64,000 nt of DNA. It comes from JBGQAS01 sp963699305 (GTDB taxonomy: Bacteria; Chloroflexota; Anaerolineae; Anaerolineales; Anaerolineaceae). The position numbers were made by a program, and so were the translations under genes. The stretch covers positions 2,232,001 to 2,296,000 of the forward strand of contig OY969431.1 of NCBI GenBank assembly GCA_963699305.1. The letters are read 5' to 3'. The notes below the pieces were generated by a model. That model was given only the letters and a program-made list of their open reading frames with translations, had not been told where the DNA came from and did not search any database. Shown in pieces: positions 8,163 to 17,637 of this stretch; position 1 is the stretch's first letter; every line of letters begins with the position of its first letter.

Positions 8163-10052
8163 ATGAAAAAGTTCCTGCGTGGTATTAAATGGACCGGGAT
8201 AGTTCTTCTTGCTCTGGTCGTAGTATTGGCGGTCGTGGTTGCATCGCTTCCCAAAGGCCCTCGTGACTTGATGGTTTACGAGGATAAAAGCAGCGTGGAA
8301 AAAACAATACTCAAGGCTGATTCTTATGCCGTGGTTGCTGGGACTCCCTGGGCAAGCGAAGCTGCCATGGAAATGCTAAACAAAGGCGGCAATGCCTACG
8401 ATGCCGCAGTGGCTGGGCTGCTTGTACTCAATGTGACCAACGGTATACATTCCAGTTTTCCGTGTGTTGTCCCAACGATGATCTACGATGCTTCCACCGG
8501 TGATGTACGTTCTTATATTGGTACAGGTACCGCTCCGCAAGCAGCGACGCTGGATAAGTTCACCGCCAAAGGATGGAAAACAATGCCATCCATCAACATG
8601 TGGTCTCAACTCGTACCAGCTTCACCGGATGTGATGATTGCATTGCTTCGTGAATATGGGACGTTCTCATTCGCGGATGTGGCTGCTCCTGCAATCAAGA
8701 TTGCACAGGAAGGTTTTCCTGCTACCCGGCCGCTGTTGATGGATATGGGCGACTTCAATATCTTCATGCGCGCCGGGTACGCGGTCATGTTTCCATACAA
8801 TGCAAAAGTATGGTTCCAAAATAAATGGTGGAGACCGCTAGTTCTACACGACCGCTTGCGTTTCCCTGACCTGGCTAGTACCTTTCAGCAAATGGTGGAT
8901 GCGGAGCAGAGAGCCATCCAGGCAGGCGGAACGCGGGATGATGGATTGCAAGCAGTGCGTGATCTATTTTACAAAGGTGCTATTGCCGATGAGATTGTGG
9001 CATTCGAAGTGAAGAAAAAGGGTCTGATCACGAGTCACGACTTGGCAGAGTATACCGGCGGATGGGAAGAACCCATCAGCGGATCGTATGGGGAATACAC
9101 ATTTTACACGAACCAGGGTTGGACACAGGGGGTGGTGAGCCCATTGGCGCTACAAATTTTGGAAGGCATTGATCTGAAATCAATGGGGCATAATTCTACA
9201 CAGTACATTCACACAGTGGTGCAAGCTATTGAGCTCGCCCAGGCTGACAGAGATGCTTATGTAGGCGACCCTGCATTTATCGATGTCCCGTGGGAGGTTT
9301 TACTTAGCAAGGGGTACGCCGCCGAGCGCCGTTCAATGATGACGGATAATTCCTTCGGTGCACTTCCACCCGCCGGGGTACTGTCAATCACACAAACCGG
9401 GTCTTTACCCATCGGACAACACCGATCGCTCCTGGTTGTAAAAGCTGAAAATCGCATGAACTTGACAATCGGGCAGGATACCACTCAGTTGGCGGTCGTG
9501 GATCGTTGGGGAAATGCGGTGGTCATGACACCCAGCGATTTTCCCTGGACCCCCATGGTCCCTGGTACTGGGATGAACCTGGGCAACCGCATGAACCAGT
9601 TCCGTTTGGATCCTGAGGATGTCGATGCATTGCAACCGGGCAAACGCCCACGCATAACTCCCCACGCTGTGATCGTTTTTAAACACGGGAAATTTTTCAT
9701 GGCATACAGTACACCGGGGGGTGACATGCAGCCCCAGGCACTCATCCAGGTGTTCCTGAACATGGCAGTTTTCGGAATGGATATTCAGGAAGCCGTCAGC
9801 GCGCCGCGCTTCTATTCAATTACCGCACCTTCTTCCTTCGCTCCTCACGAAGCCAACCCGGGCACCATCCGTCTTGAACAAGATATCTATCAGCAGGTGA
9901 CTGCCGGGCTTCAGGCACTCGGTTACAAAACGATCGCGGATACCAAATGGAATTTTGATTTTGGCAGCGTGGGCGCCGTACTGTTGGGTGAAGATGGGAA
10001 ACTATACGCCGGAGCAGATCCACGCTGGGAAACTTGGGCGCTTGGAAAGTGA
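8163..10052 (+). CDS. Gamma-glutamyltransferase-like Ntn hydrolase, membrane anchored
   Basis: A 629-aa protein with one N-terminal transmembrane anchor (residues about 10-33) followed by a gamma-glutamyltranspeptidase fold on the outside of the membrane. The autoprocessing/nucleophile threonine is Thr440 in DTTQLAVVDRWGN, and the small subunit contains the GKRPRITPHAVI and TPGGDMQPQALIQV motifs of the family. The mature enzyme would cleave or transfer gamma-glutamyl groups of glutathione or gamma-glutamyl amines. It is followed by an amino-acid permease and, further on, a putrescine-type aminotransferase, suggesting uptake of amines or amino acids released outside the cell. ATG 8163 follows GGGAGAG. 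Confidence 0.9.
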   Translation: MKKFLRGIKWTGIVLLALVVVLAVVVASLPKGPRDLMVYEDKSSVEKTILKADSYAVVAGTPWASEAAMEMLNKGGNAYDAAVAGLLVLNVTNGIHSSFPCVVPTMIYDASTGDVRSYIGTGTAPQAATLDKFTAKGWKTMPSINMWSQLVPASPDVMIALLREYGTFSFADVAAPAIKIAQEGFPATRPLLMDMGDFNIFMRAGYAVMFPYNAKVWFQNKWWRPLVLHDRLRFPDLASTFQQMVDAEQRAIQAGGTRDDGLQAVRDLFYKGAIADEIVAFEVKKKGLITSHDLAEYTGGWEEPISGSYGEYTFYTNQGWTQGVVSPLALQILEGIDLKSMGHNSTQYIHTVVQAIELAQADRDAYVGDPAFIDVPWEVLLSKGYAAERRSMMTDNSFGALPPAGVLSITQTGSLPIGQHRSLLVVKAENRMNLTIGQDTTQLAVVDRWGNAVVMTPSDFPWTPMVPGTGMNLGNRMNQFRLDPEDVDALQPGKRPRITPHAVIVFKHGKFFMAYSTPGGDMQPQALIQVFLNMAVFGMDIQEAVSAPRFYSITAPSSFAPHEANPGTIRLEQDIYQQVTAGLQALGYKTIADTKWNFDFGSVGAVLLGEDGKLYAGADPRWETWALGK

Positions 10053-10094
10053 AGGAATTGGTTTTTCAGGTTTAAAAGTCAATGGTCGATTTTA

Positions 10095-10122
10095 TTGCTT
10101 TTTATGTAAAAATTTATATAAT
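10095..10122 (+). promoter_or_regulatory. Predicted sigma70-type promoter before APC permease
   Basis: TTGCTT (10095-10100), 16-nt spacer and TATAAT (10117-10122) inside a very AT-rich stretch of the 258-bp gap before the permease. The -10 is perfect, the -35 moderate. The remaining leader (10123-10310) shows no clear structure. Confidence 0.5.
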
Positions 10123-10310
10123 ATTTTTATTAAAGAGCAATGTTTATCGATATTTGGCGATTTTTCATTATCAGTAAATCTGTTTGATTCTTTGGGAACA
10201 CAGAAGAAGGGAGGGTAGCAGTTTAAAAATACCACCATCATCCACAGCTTTTGATGTGATGGATCTGAAAAGATTGAGTTGCATTCAAAAATGGATAGGA
10301 GGAGGAAAAC

Positions 10311-11915
10311 ATGCCTGACCAGATGGTGTTTGCACGCAAGGCAAGCGGTCTTGTGAGGGGGCTTTCATTGATTGATGCTTTCGGTGTCGGTTTCATGAAT
10401 CAGGGTTTGACAGTATCCATGTGGGTGATGATTAGCATGGGGCTTTCAGTCTACACCGGAGGGAACTTGATCATCGCTACCATATTATCCGCCGTCATGT
10501 GCTGCCTGGGTTTTGCCCTGGTGTGGGGTATCCTGGGTGGCTCCATGCCACGCTCCGGTGGTGAGTATATTTACAACTCGCGCATCATCGGTCCCATCAT
10601 TGGCATTGCTGAATCGTTTGGGAATGCGTTCGTGTGGATCATGTGGATCTTTGTGCTGGCACCCTGGACGGTGGATCCCGGATTGGTGATGCTGTTCCAG
10701 TTCCTTAACATGCCAGCTGCTGCGGAATTTTGCACCCAACCCATTGCGGTGTTCCTCATTTCAACACTGGTGAATGTTATTGCATTGCTTTTCCTGGTGT
10801 TTGGAATGAAAGTATTTGCCCGGGCGCAAAAAATCGTCATGGCTGTGGCAACCATCGGTGGCATCGTCATCCTGGTTGTTTTGAGCATGACATCGCACGC
10901 AGGATTTATCGAGGGTTGGAACAGTACGGCGGCACAATACGGTTCATTGAACTATGATACTTTTCTAATCGAGGCGAAGGCAGCCATGGCAGAGGCAGGC
11001 ACGGCTCTGCCAGTGACCTGGAACTGGCTGGATACGTTTGGTGTGATGGTGGCTGGATCATGGTTGTTCGCCTATTCGTACTGCATCACTTTTATCGCTG
11101 GGGAGGTCAAGCGGCCGGATAAATCCATCATCCTGGGAAATGTGTTTGCCATCCTGGTACCGGCTGCCTTCATGATATGGCTGGCAGCGGTGCTCTATAA
11201 GGTGGTCGGATTCCAGTTCCTGTCTGCCACAGCCTGGGTGGACTACAACGGATTGGCAGGATATACAGTCCCATGGTCCACGCATTTTGTAGGTCTGGCT
11301 GCCATGCTTACCAAAACCCCGATTGTATTGATATTGATGGCTGGATCTTTCATCCTGTTCAATATATGGTACGTGGCGCTCTCTTACATGGCGTTTCCCC
11401 GCATCCTGTTTGCATGGGGTATGGACCGCATGGGTCCCAAGTGGTTCACCGATATTAACTACAAGTATGCCACTCCGGTGAAGAACCATATCCTGTGTTT
11501 TATCCTGGGCGAAATTGGCATTGGCATCTATGCATTGTGGGGCAACCCGATGTCCGGACTTTCCATCACAGCCCTGGAAGTAGTCTCCGTTTTTGGTGTG
11601 ACCGCCATCGCTGCTGTATTGTTCCCCTATGTCAAGAAAGTGGCGCACATCTGGAACTCTTCCCCTTATAAAACCTGGAAGGTGTTGGGAGTGCCTGTCA
11701 TCACCATTGCAGGCATCATTAACCTGATTTACCTGGCGATCTTGTTCGTCTTTTATGTCTTTATGCCGGGATTTGAATCCTATACGATTTGGACGGTTGT
11801 ATTCTACGCTGTGATTTGGGGGTTGGGAGTGGCGTGGTATTTCTTCTGGAAATCGCGGAACAAAAAAGACAACATCGATGTCAGCATGACATACGGAGAA
11901 CTACCTCCGGATTAG
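10311..11915 (+). CDS. APC-family amino acid / polyamine permease
   Basis: A 534-aa integral membrane protein with about twelve hydrophobic segments. The first segment contains GFMNQGLTVSMWVM and the second GGSMPRSGGEYIYNSRIIGP, the unwound substrate-binding helix signature (SGGEY) of the APC superfamily of cation-coupled amino acid and polyamine transporters. The start has an AGGAGGAGG site directly upstream. It lies between the gamma-glutamyltransferase and a phosphoesterase/aminotransferase group in the same orientation, consistent with import of amino acids or amines for catabolism. The substrate is not readable from sequence alone. Confidence 0.9.
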   Translation: MPDQMVFARKASGLVRGLSLIDAFGVGFMNQGLTVSMWVMISMGLSVYTGGNLIIATILSAVMCCLGFALVWGILGGSMPRSGGEYIYNSRIIGPIIGIAESFGNAFVWIMWIFVLAPWTVDPGLVMLFQFLNMPAAAEFCTQPIAVFLISTLVNVIALLFLVFGMKVFARAQKIVMAVATIGGIVILVVLSMTSHAGFIEGWNSTAAQYGSLNYDTFLIEAKAAMAEAGTALPVTWNWLDTFGVMVAGSWLFAYSYCITFIAGEVKRPDKSIILGNVFAILVPAAFMIWLAAVLYKVVGFQFLSATAWVDYNGLAGYTVPWSTHFVGLAAMLTKTPIVLILMAGSFILFNIWYVALSYMAFPRILFAWGMDRMGPKWFTDINYKYATPVKNHILCFILGEIGIGIYALWGNPMSGLSITALEVVSVFGVTAIAAVLFPYVKKVAHIWNSSPYKTWKVLGVPVITIAGIINLIYLAILFVFYVFMPGFESYTIWTVVFYAVIWGLGVAWYFFWKSRNKKDNIDVSMTYGELPPD

Positions 11916-11926
11916 TTTTCCAGAAC

Positions 11927-11960
11927 AGCAGGGACGAAGCGATTTACCTTCGTCCCTGCT
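11927..11960 (+). terminator. Long hairpin after permease gene
   Basis: A 13-bp perfect stem (11927-11939 with 11948-11960) and 8-nt loop, 12 bp after the permease stop. No strong T run follows, so it could be a terminator, an mRNA-stabilising hairpin or a partial attenuator before the phosphoesterase gene. Confidence 0.55.
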
Positions 11961-11996
11961 TCATCCCAATTAATTAACAAATCTAAGGAGACCCTG

Positions 11997-12938
11997 ATGG
12001 GCAATCAGATCAAAATATTCTTCGTGACCGATATCCACGGGTCGAACACTTGCTTTCGAAAATACCTGAATGCATTGAAGATTTATGACGTCGATGTGGG
12101 CATCCTGCTGGGCGACCTGACCGGAAAACTGCTCATTCCCATTGTGGAGAAAGCCGGGGGCGGCTGGCACACCACCCTGATGGGACAATATACCGAAGTC
12201 CCTGATAAAGAGGAATTGGAGAAACTGAAAAAGACGATCGAATTGATGGGATACTACTGGGTTCATCAAACCCCCGCAGAGTTCAAGGAATTTAAAGAAA
12301 ATCCCAAAAAGGTGGACACCCTGTTTAAAGAATTGATGGTCAGCCGTCTCAAAGAATGGGTGGCGCTGGCAGACGAAAGGTTGGTTAATACCCCCTATAA
12401 AGTATATATGGCTCCCGGTAATGACGATCATTTTGAGGTGGACAAGATCATTGAAGATTCGCAAGCCATCGTCAATTGCAACAATAAAAACGTGATGCTG
12501 GGTGAACATGAAATGATCACCTTTGCATGGACGAACCCCACTCCCTGGAATACACCACGCGAAAAACCGGATGAGGAACTGGAACCCATGCTGGAGGAAT
12601 TGGTGAGCACTGTGAAGGAAAAAAGCACAGCCATATTCAATTTTCATGCTCCTCCCTATGGATTTGCGCTTGATCTTGCACCGGAACTTACCAAGGACCT
12701 GGTGCAGGCAGCCGATCGCAAGATCCATGTAGGCAGCCATGCCGTGACGAAAATGATTGAGAAATATCAACCCCTCCTGGGATTGCACGGGCACATCCAT
12801 GAATCCCGCGGCGTGCAAAAAATCCGAAAAACAACCATTTTCAATCCTGGAAGTGAGTATTCCGAAGGCATCCTAAAGGGTGTGATGATCGTGCTTGAAA
12901 AAGGAAAAGTAAAAGATTACGTCTTTACTTCCGGATAA
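11997..12938 (+). CDS. Calcineurin-like metallophosphoesterase
   Basis: A 313-aa cytoplasmic protein with the complete metal-ligand series of the calcineurin-like phosphoesterase superfamily: D-x-H at residues 12-14 (VTDIHGS), GDLTG near 38-42, GNDD (the family's GNH/GND box), NFHAPP and the terminal GHxH in GLHGHIHES. Such enzymes hydrolyse phosphomonoesters, phosphodiesters or nucleotides. An insertion of about 60 charged residues follows the second motif. Start is preceded by AAGGAGACC. Nine bp separate it from the next gene, so they are co-transcribed. The physiological substrate is unknown. Confidence 0.88.
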   Translation: MGNQIKIFFVTDIHGSNTCFRKYLNALKIYDVDVGILLGDLTGKLLIPIVEKAGGGWHTTLMGQYTEVPDKEELEKLKKTIELMGYYWVHQTPAEFKEFKENPKKVDTLFKELMVSRLKEWVALADERLVNTPYKVYMAPGNDDHFEVDKIIEDSQAIVNCNNKNVMLGEHEMITFAWTNPTPWNTPREKPDEELEPMLEELVSTVKEKSTAIFNFHAPPYGFALDLAPELTKDLVQAADRKIHVGSHAVTKMIEKYQPLLGLHGHIHESRGVQKIRKTTIFNPGSEYSEGILKGVMIVLEKGKVKDYVFTSG

Positions 12939-12947
12939 GAGGCTCTT

Positions 12948-13763
12948 ATGACGCAACCACGACAGTTTCGTTTACCCAAAGACATCCCGATGGATGAGTA
13001 CCCCAAACCGGAGGCATACCTGGAAGAGGCTCGCCAACTTACAGTGACTGCCCAACAACAGGGGATGATCTTGCGTGTAATGGGTCCGATCGCACTCCAT
13101 TTTTATTTTCCAAAATATATCGAACTGTATCGCAGCATGGAACGGCTGGGTGAGCGGGTTTTTACGGATATTGATTACGCGTCTTACGGAAAACACCGCG
13201 GCAGGCTGGTGCCATTTTTTGAATCGATGGGGTATGAGCTGGAAAAACGCGCAGCCATGATCAGCGGTGGGACGCGCATGATCTTTTTCGGCGAACGCAT
13301 CCCCATGATCGATGTGTTTTTTGACAAGCTTAACTATAACCATCCCATCGAATATAAAAACCGGTTGGAGATCCACCCGTATTGCGTTTCGCTGACGGAT
13401 CTGCTGCTGCAAAAGTTGCAGATCGTCGAAATCAATGATAAAGATCTTAAAGATACCATGCTCCTTTTCCTGGCAGCACCGCTAGGTGATCAGGATACCG
13501 ACACGATCAATGTTAAATACGTGAACAAGATCATGTCGGATGACTGGGGTTTTTATCACACTGCCACAACAAACCTTGAAAAGGTCAAGAATTCTCAGCA
13601 TCATGTAAAAGCATTGACGGATGAACATCACCGCGTCATCGAGACCAAGATAAATGCACTACTTAAATTACTTGAAGATTCACCTAAAAGCGGAAAATGG
13701 AAAGCACGTGCAAAGGTAGGAACGACAAAGCGCTGGTACAACGAAGTTGCCGATTGGGCATAA
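12948..13763 (+). CDS. Nucleotidyltransferase-like protein (AbiEii-like fold suspected)
   Basis: A 271-aa protein without a firmly recognised name. The segment MGPIALHFYFP, the pair TDIDYASYG and the later IDVFFDKL resemble the G(G/S), DxD and third-carboxylate pattern of nucleotidyltransferase-fold proteins such as AbiEii-like enzymes, where the acidic residues bind Mg2+. This assignment is an inference from motif spacing. It lies 9 bp after the metallophosphoesterase and 43 bp before the start of the aminotransferase, so it is part of the same operon. No toxin-antitoxin partner of AbiEi type is visible next to it, arguing against a simple abortive-infection pair. Confidence 0.6.
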   Translation: MTQPRQFRLPKDIPMDEYPKPEAYLEEARQLTVTAQQQGMILRVMGPIALHFYFPKYIELYRSMERLGERVFTDIDYASYGKHRGRLVPFFESMGYELEKRAAMISGGTRMIFFGERIPMIDVFFDKLNYNHPIEYKNRLEIHPYCVSLTDLLLQKLQIVEINDKDLKDTMLLFLAAPLGDQDTDTINVKYVNKIMSDDWGFYHTATTNLEKVKNSQHHVKALTDEHHRVIETKINALLKLLEDSPKSGKWKARAKVGTTKRWYNEVADWA

Positions 13764-13806
13764 TAAATTTTTTGCTGGACTTTCTCGCTGGACATTGGAG
13801 GATACT

Positions 13807-14856
13807 GTGAAAAAGTCATTGGATGAAGCATTAAAAGTCGCACAGCATTACGTGGATATCATCCATAAACCAAAGCTTTCAGAACGGGAAGGCAAGGCTA
13901 TCATTGAAGAAGCAACAACGAATTTTACAGAATATTTCAATAAGGGCTGGCTTGAGTATCGCAAGTCGGTAACGGAAGCCGGTGATTGGGCGGCAGTCGA
14001 GTGGATCGGATCGGGAGCGGTATTCCAGGATATCCTTGGCAGGGAATATATTGATTGCCTGGGTGGCTACGGAATGATGGACCTTGGGTGGGGGCATCCT
14101 GAGGTGGTCGATAATGTACGGGCCCAGCTGCTGCATTCTCCCATGCCTAGCCAGGAATTGATCGATCCGTTACGCGGTGTGCTGGCGGAATTATTGGCGC
14201 TGATCACACCCGGGGATATCAAGTACAGCTTCTTTGCTGCCAGCGGAACGGAAGCGGTGGAAGGTTGGATCAAACTGGCAAAAATGTATACCCATAAACC
14301 GGGTTTTATCGTTGCATTGAAAGCTTTTCATGGCAAGACGATGGGATCGTTGAGCATGATCGGCAAGGCGGATTATCGCGAGCCGGTGGGTGTACTGTAC
14401 GGGGGGCCGGTTTATCATGTACCGTTCGGTGATGCAGACGCATTGGAACATCAGCTCGATACCTGTAAAAAGATTGGGGTCGGTATTGCCGGAGTGCTGC
14501 TGGAACCAATCCAGGGCGAAGCGGGTGCGATTGTCCCACCGGATGATTTTTGGCCAAGGATGCGTGAGTTGACCCGCCAATATGGGACGTTGCTCATCGC
14601 AGATGAAGTGCAAACCGGCATGGGGCGCACCGGTAAACTGTGGGGTGTCGATCATTGGAACGTCGCTCCCGATATCATGGCGCTAGCAAAATCGCTGGGC
14701 GGTGGGGTCATGCCGGTAGTCCGCATTTTGCTCCACGGAGGAGATCTGGCAGTGCATGATGCATCCAAATCCGTTTATCCATACGACCACCACCGGCGGC
14801 GGCGCGCTGGCGTGTGCGGCAGCCATTGCAGCCATCCAGGTAACTTTGAGGGATAA
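13807..14856 (+). CDS. Putrescine-type class III aminotransferase, N-terminal part (frame-disrupted)
   Basis: A PLP-dependent class III aminotransferase, closest in motif pattern to putrescine aminotransferase (PatA/YgjG) and related omega-amine enzymes that convert diamines to aminoaldehydes. Visible are GGYGMMDLGWGHPEV, the PLP-phosphate region FFAASGTEAVE, the ADEVQTGMGRTG motif and the Schiff-base lysine at residue 295 (LAKSLGGG). The GTG at 13807 was chosen because GGAGG precedes it at 5 nt and the longer frame overlaps the previous gene. After GGVMPV (about 14717-14724) one extra base throws the frame out; residues beyond that point in this frame are not real protein. Confidence 0.85.
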   Translation: MKKSLDEALKVAQHYVDIIHKPKLSEREGKAIIEEATTNFTEYFNKGWLEYRKSVTEAGDWAAVEWIGSGAVFQDILGREYIDCLGGYGMMDLGWGHPEVVDNVRAQLLHSPMPSQELIDPLRGVLAELLALITPGDIKYSFFAASGTEAVEGWIKLAKMYTHKPGFIVALKAFHGKTMGSLSMIGKADYREPVGVLYGGPVYHVPFGDADALEHQLDTCKKIGVGIAGVLLEPIQGEAGAIVPPDDFWPRMRELTRQYGTLLIADEVQTGMGRTGKLWGVDHWNVAPDIMALAKSLGGGVMPVVRILLHGGDLAVHDASKSVYPYDHHRRRRAGVCGSHCSHPGNFEG

Positions 14857-15166
14857 GTTATGGGAAGCTGCAGCTGAAAAGGGGAATTACCTGATACCGA
14901 AGCTCCAAACATTGGCTGCCAGGCATTTGCCCATCTTCAAGGAAATCACCGGAAAAGGATTACTTATCGGCATGCATTTCCAATCACCTGAAATTGGGTA
15001 CAAGGTGGCAGCGGGTTTATTCAAACGCGGAGTGCTGGTGGCAGGGACGCTAATCAGCGCACAGACCGTACGTATCGAACCACCGCTGATTATCACCATG
15101 GAACAAATCGATGCAGTATTAAACCGCCTTGAAGATACATTGAAAGAAGTTGGAAAGTCTCAATAA
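14723..15166 (+). CDS. Putrescine-type class III aminotransferase, C-terminal part (frame-disrupted)
   Basis: Continuation of the preceding aminotransferase in the next frame: AFCSTEEIWQ, then HPNPFIHTTTTGGGALACAA, which is the conserved substrate/PLP-phosphate loop of the partner subunit in this family, followed by a normal small C-terminal domain (GKGLLIGMHFQ, VRIEPPLIITMEQI). A single-base difference restores one protein of about 453 residues, the normal length for this family. No promoter or ribosome site is needed for this half; it is not a separate gene. Confidence 0.8.
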   Translation, partial: AFCSTEEIWQCMMHPNPFIHTTTTGGGALACAAAIAAIQVTLRDKLWEAAAEKGNYLIPKLQTLAARHLPIFKEITGKGLLIGMHFQSPEIGYKVAAGLFKRGVLVAGTLISAQTVRIEPPLIITMEQIDAVLNRLEDTLKEVGKSQ

Positions 15167-15178
15167 TCAATAAAAAAA

Positions 15179-15207
15179 AGCCCTCTCAATTCTGAGAGAG
15201 CTTTTTT
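15179..15207. terminator. Bidirectional Rho-independent terminator
   Basis: Stem CTCTCA/TGAGAG with flanking GC pairs and ATTC loop (15183-15198), A-run on the left and T-run on the right, between two convergent genes. It can stop transcripts from both sides. Confidence 0.85.
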
Positions 15208-15221
15208 GATTTCCTAACCAT

Positions 15222-16814
15222 TTACGGGCACGCAACACCTTTGGTTTCACATCGACAAGTGTCGGTGTTAAAGGAACAATTCGCAGGACATGATTTCGCG
15301 GGTGTTGGGCAGGCGGTGGGCTTGATCTCCTCCCGGCAATTGGGTGTGGTGACCTGTTGAGTGAGGATCGTCTGGTTGACGTCCCTGCCCCACAATTCCA
15401 AGTTGGCGAAGATTCCGCCCTCCACTCCGGGACCGGAGCAGACGAGACGGTTGGGATTATTGCTTTCTGAGTAGCATGGCCAGGTTTCGTTTTTTATGTG
15501 GACTTCGTAATTTCCAGAAATAGCCTGGTCGAAATCGAGGAAGGCAAACTGGGTCTTAAGGGTGATGCAACCAACCCAGAGGTCTCTTAGGGATGTCTTT
15601 GTGCTGCCACCAGGCACAGGACATGTGCCATTAACATCCGTATGAAACATGCCAATGGGAGAAAGAACTTCTGCGTAGGGAGGATCGCCGGGAAGGACAG
15701 CCAGGTCGGAAGCAGCGGTCACCTGCCAGTAGTACGTTTTACAGTCCTCCAAGAATTCAGAATCAGTTGAATATTCTGTCCACATGGAACCCCAATGATC
15801 ACGGATGTTGAGTACGGGGGAATCCAGCGAGGGGGATTCAGAAACTTTGAGAGTGAACGTGGTCGGACGACATGAATAATCATAGGTCCAAACAAACTGA
15901 GGGTTGAGCCGGTGAACCGTTTCACCTTCGTTAGGTGATACTAAAGATACCATCTCCGGTAAGAATGTTGGAGAACACATGGTATGTAAATGCCCGCATA
16001 TTCGTAAGGGATCCGTACTGATCAAGGCATTTAGATCAGTAGTAAACCACTGGGTGTTGGAAACCTGGGTGTTATACCCCGATTGAGCGGTAACACGCCA
16101 AAAATAGAATGAACAATCTTCCAAATAATGACTGCCTGATGGGGGGACATAAGAACGCTCGATAGTGTCCCCTGATGCAGCGGTGGTTTCAAATGTGGGG
16201 GTTGTGGAAACTTCCCAATGAAAATTATCAACAGCACAATGTGCGCCATCGGGATCAATCAAATCCCATAACAGGGATGGATTTGTTGTCCAGATTTCCT
16301 GCCCGGAGTATGGCCAGAAGTTCGTGTAGTTAAATTCAAGAGAGCCTGGTGTTTCGCAATAATCCCATCCACCGCAGCTACCATAAAAATCCGTCCAAAT
16401 CAATGCAGGTTCAGACCAATTTGCCACCCCGGTACTGTTGACAGCGGTGACATCCCAATAGTATTTGGAACAGTTTTCCATGAATGATGGATCAATGGTG
16501 ACACCTGTAACCTCTGCTGGAAGCCACCAGCTTGCTATGTATGTTCCGCGTGGAGTTTCAGAGAAGTGCAGCATGAATCCATCCGCACCACAACCGGGTC
16601 TCGGATCAAACTCCCAGGAAAAACCTACATGTTCTGCATTGGCGAGGATGCCATTACTTGGTGAGAGGTTAAAGGGTGCGGTGACCAGACTCGGTATGCA
16701 TAAATCAGATCGGGTGAGAATGTCCCCTCTATCGATACGCGGAATGCTTGGTGTGCACGCTGAAATGACTAAAATAACAATGAAAGCAGCGATGAAAGTA
16801 AATAGCTTATTCAT
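15222..16814 (-). CDS. Secreted lipoprotein with fibronectin/Ig-like repeats
   Basis: A 530-aa extracytoplasmic protein. The N-terminus (from MNKLFTFIAAF) is a signal peptide ending in a lipobox (VISAC), so it should be lipid-anchored. The body contains three repeats of about 105-120 residues with the pattern P-x-N/S-G...FSWEF/LLWDL/FVWTY...Y(Y/F)W-x-V-T-A, typical of fibronectin-type or Ig-like domains that read as sugar- or wall-binding modules. The C-terminus is Cys/Pro-rich (CPTPAKSCPANCS). ATG at 16814 has GGAGGGT directly upstream; the longer frame to 16907 is unlikely. Function beyond surface binding is unknown. Confidence 0.75.
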   Translation of the reverse strand: MNKLFTFIAAFIVILVISACTPSIPRIDRGDILTRSDLCIPSLVTAPFNLSPSNGILANAEHVGFSWEFDPRPGCGADGFMLHFSETPRGTYIASWWLPAEVTGVTIDPSFMENCSKYYWDVTAVNSTGVANWSEPALIWTDFYGSCGGWDYCETPGSLEFNYTNFWPYSGQEIWTTNPSLLWDLIDPDGAHCAVDNFHWEVSTTPTFETTAASGDTIERSYVPPSGSHYLEDCSFYFWRVTAQSGYNTQVSNTQWFTTDLNALISTDPLRICGHLHTMCSPTFLPEMVSLVSPNEGETVHRLNPQFVWTYDYSCRPTTFTLKVSESPSLDSPVLNIRDHWGSMWTEYSTDSEFLEDCKTYYWQVTAASDLAVLPGDPPYAEVLSPIGMFHTDVNGTCPVPGGSTKTSLRDLWVGCITLKTQFAFLDFDQAISGNYEVHIKNETWPCYSESNNPNRLVCSGPGVEGGIFANLELWGRDVNQTILTQQVTTPNCREEIKPTACPTPAKSCPANCSFNTDTCRCETKGVACP

Positions 16815-16966
16815 ACTACCCTCCATTGATAAAACCATTCTAGCAAATACAGGTTGTAAAGACAAGATACGATGTTGAAAGGTGCGAATGACGTTTTTCG
16901 TTAACAACGCATGTTCCAGATAAGATACAATTTATTGAATAAAGGTATATCAACAAGGAGAGAGCG

Positions 16967-17627
16967 ATGACAAAACAGGAAACCCTTGCGAAGTTAAAAA
17001 GAAATCGGCCTGGTGGCTGTACTGCGCGGACCTTCCTCGGAACTGACCTTGCAGATGGTAGGTGCGCTGATTGCGGGTGGGGTGCAAGCTGTTGAGATCA
17101 CCTATTCCACTCCCAACGCAGCAGAAGTCACACGGCAACTTGATAAGAAATACGGTTCAACAATCATTTTGGGGATGGGTACACTGACGGAACCAGAACA
17201 GGTGACAGAGGCGCATGGAGCTGGCGCAAAATTTATTGTCAGTCCCATTTGCACACCTGAACTTGCCAAAGCCATGGTTTCCTCGGGTTTGGCGGTGATG
17301 ATTGGTGCCATGACCGCAACGGAGATCTACCAGGCATTCAAAATGGGTTCGGATGTGGTAAAGATTTTCCCCGGATCGCTTGTAGGACCAGGGTATGTAA
17401 AAGCCATCAAAGGTCCATTCCCCAACATACCTATCATGCCAACAGGCGGGGTATCTGCCACAAATGTAGGTGAATGGTTTGCTGTAGGCGCGTTTGGTGT
17501 GGGCGCGGGGAGTGAATTATGTCCACCCATACTTGCCAAGGAAGGAAAATTTGAGGAGATTACGCTTCGAGCGCAAGAGTTTGTCGCTGCAGTCAAAGAG
17601 GCACAAAAGAAAGTACTAGGAAAATAA
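16967..17627 (+). CDS. eda: 2-dehydro-3-deoxy-phosphogluconate (KDPG-type) aldolase, frame break near start
   Basis: A class I aldolase of the KDPG/KHG family, cleaving 2-keto-3-deoxy-6-phosphogluconate to pyruvate and glyceraldehyde 3-phosphate. Family motifs are VEITYSTPNA (Glu of the active site), GMGTLTEPEQV, the Schiff-base region DVVKIFPGSLVGPGYVKAIKGP (lysine in VKIFP) and MPTGGVS. The ATG at 16967 has AAGGAGAG upstream, but the frame from it is wrong after 11 codons: dropping one A from the A5 run at 16996-17000 gives KEIGLVAVLRGPSS and joins the long frame starting at 17013. It precedes a PlsC-like gene by 10 bp. Confidence 0.87.
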
Positions 17628-17637
17628 TTAATTTCTG

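Noticed and set aside
11058..11648. Long open frame opposite the APC permease
   Set aside because: Antisense to a clear membrane protein, rich in His/Gln/Asp as expected of a shadow, no ribosome site.
14191..14655. Open frame opposite the aminotransferase
   Set aside because: Lies over conserved aminotransferase motifs on the other strand and has no family resemblance.
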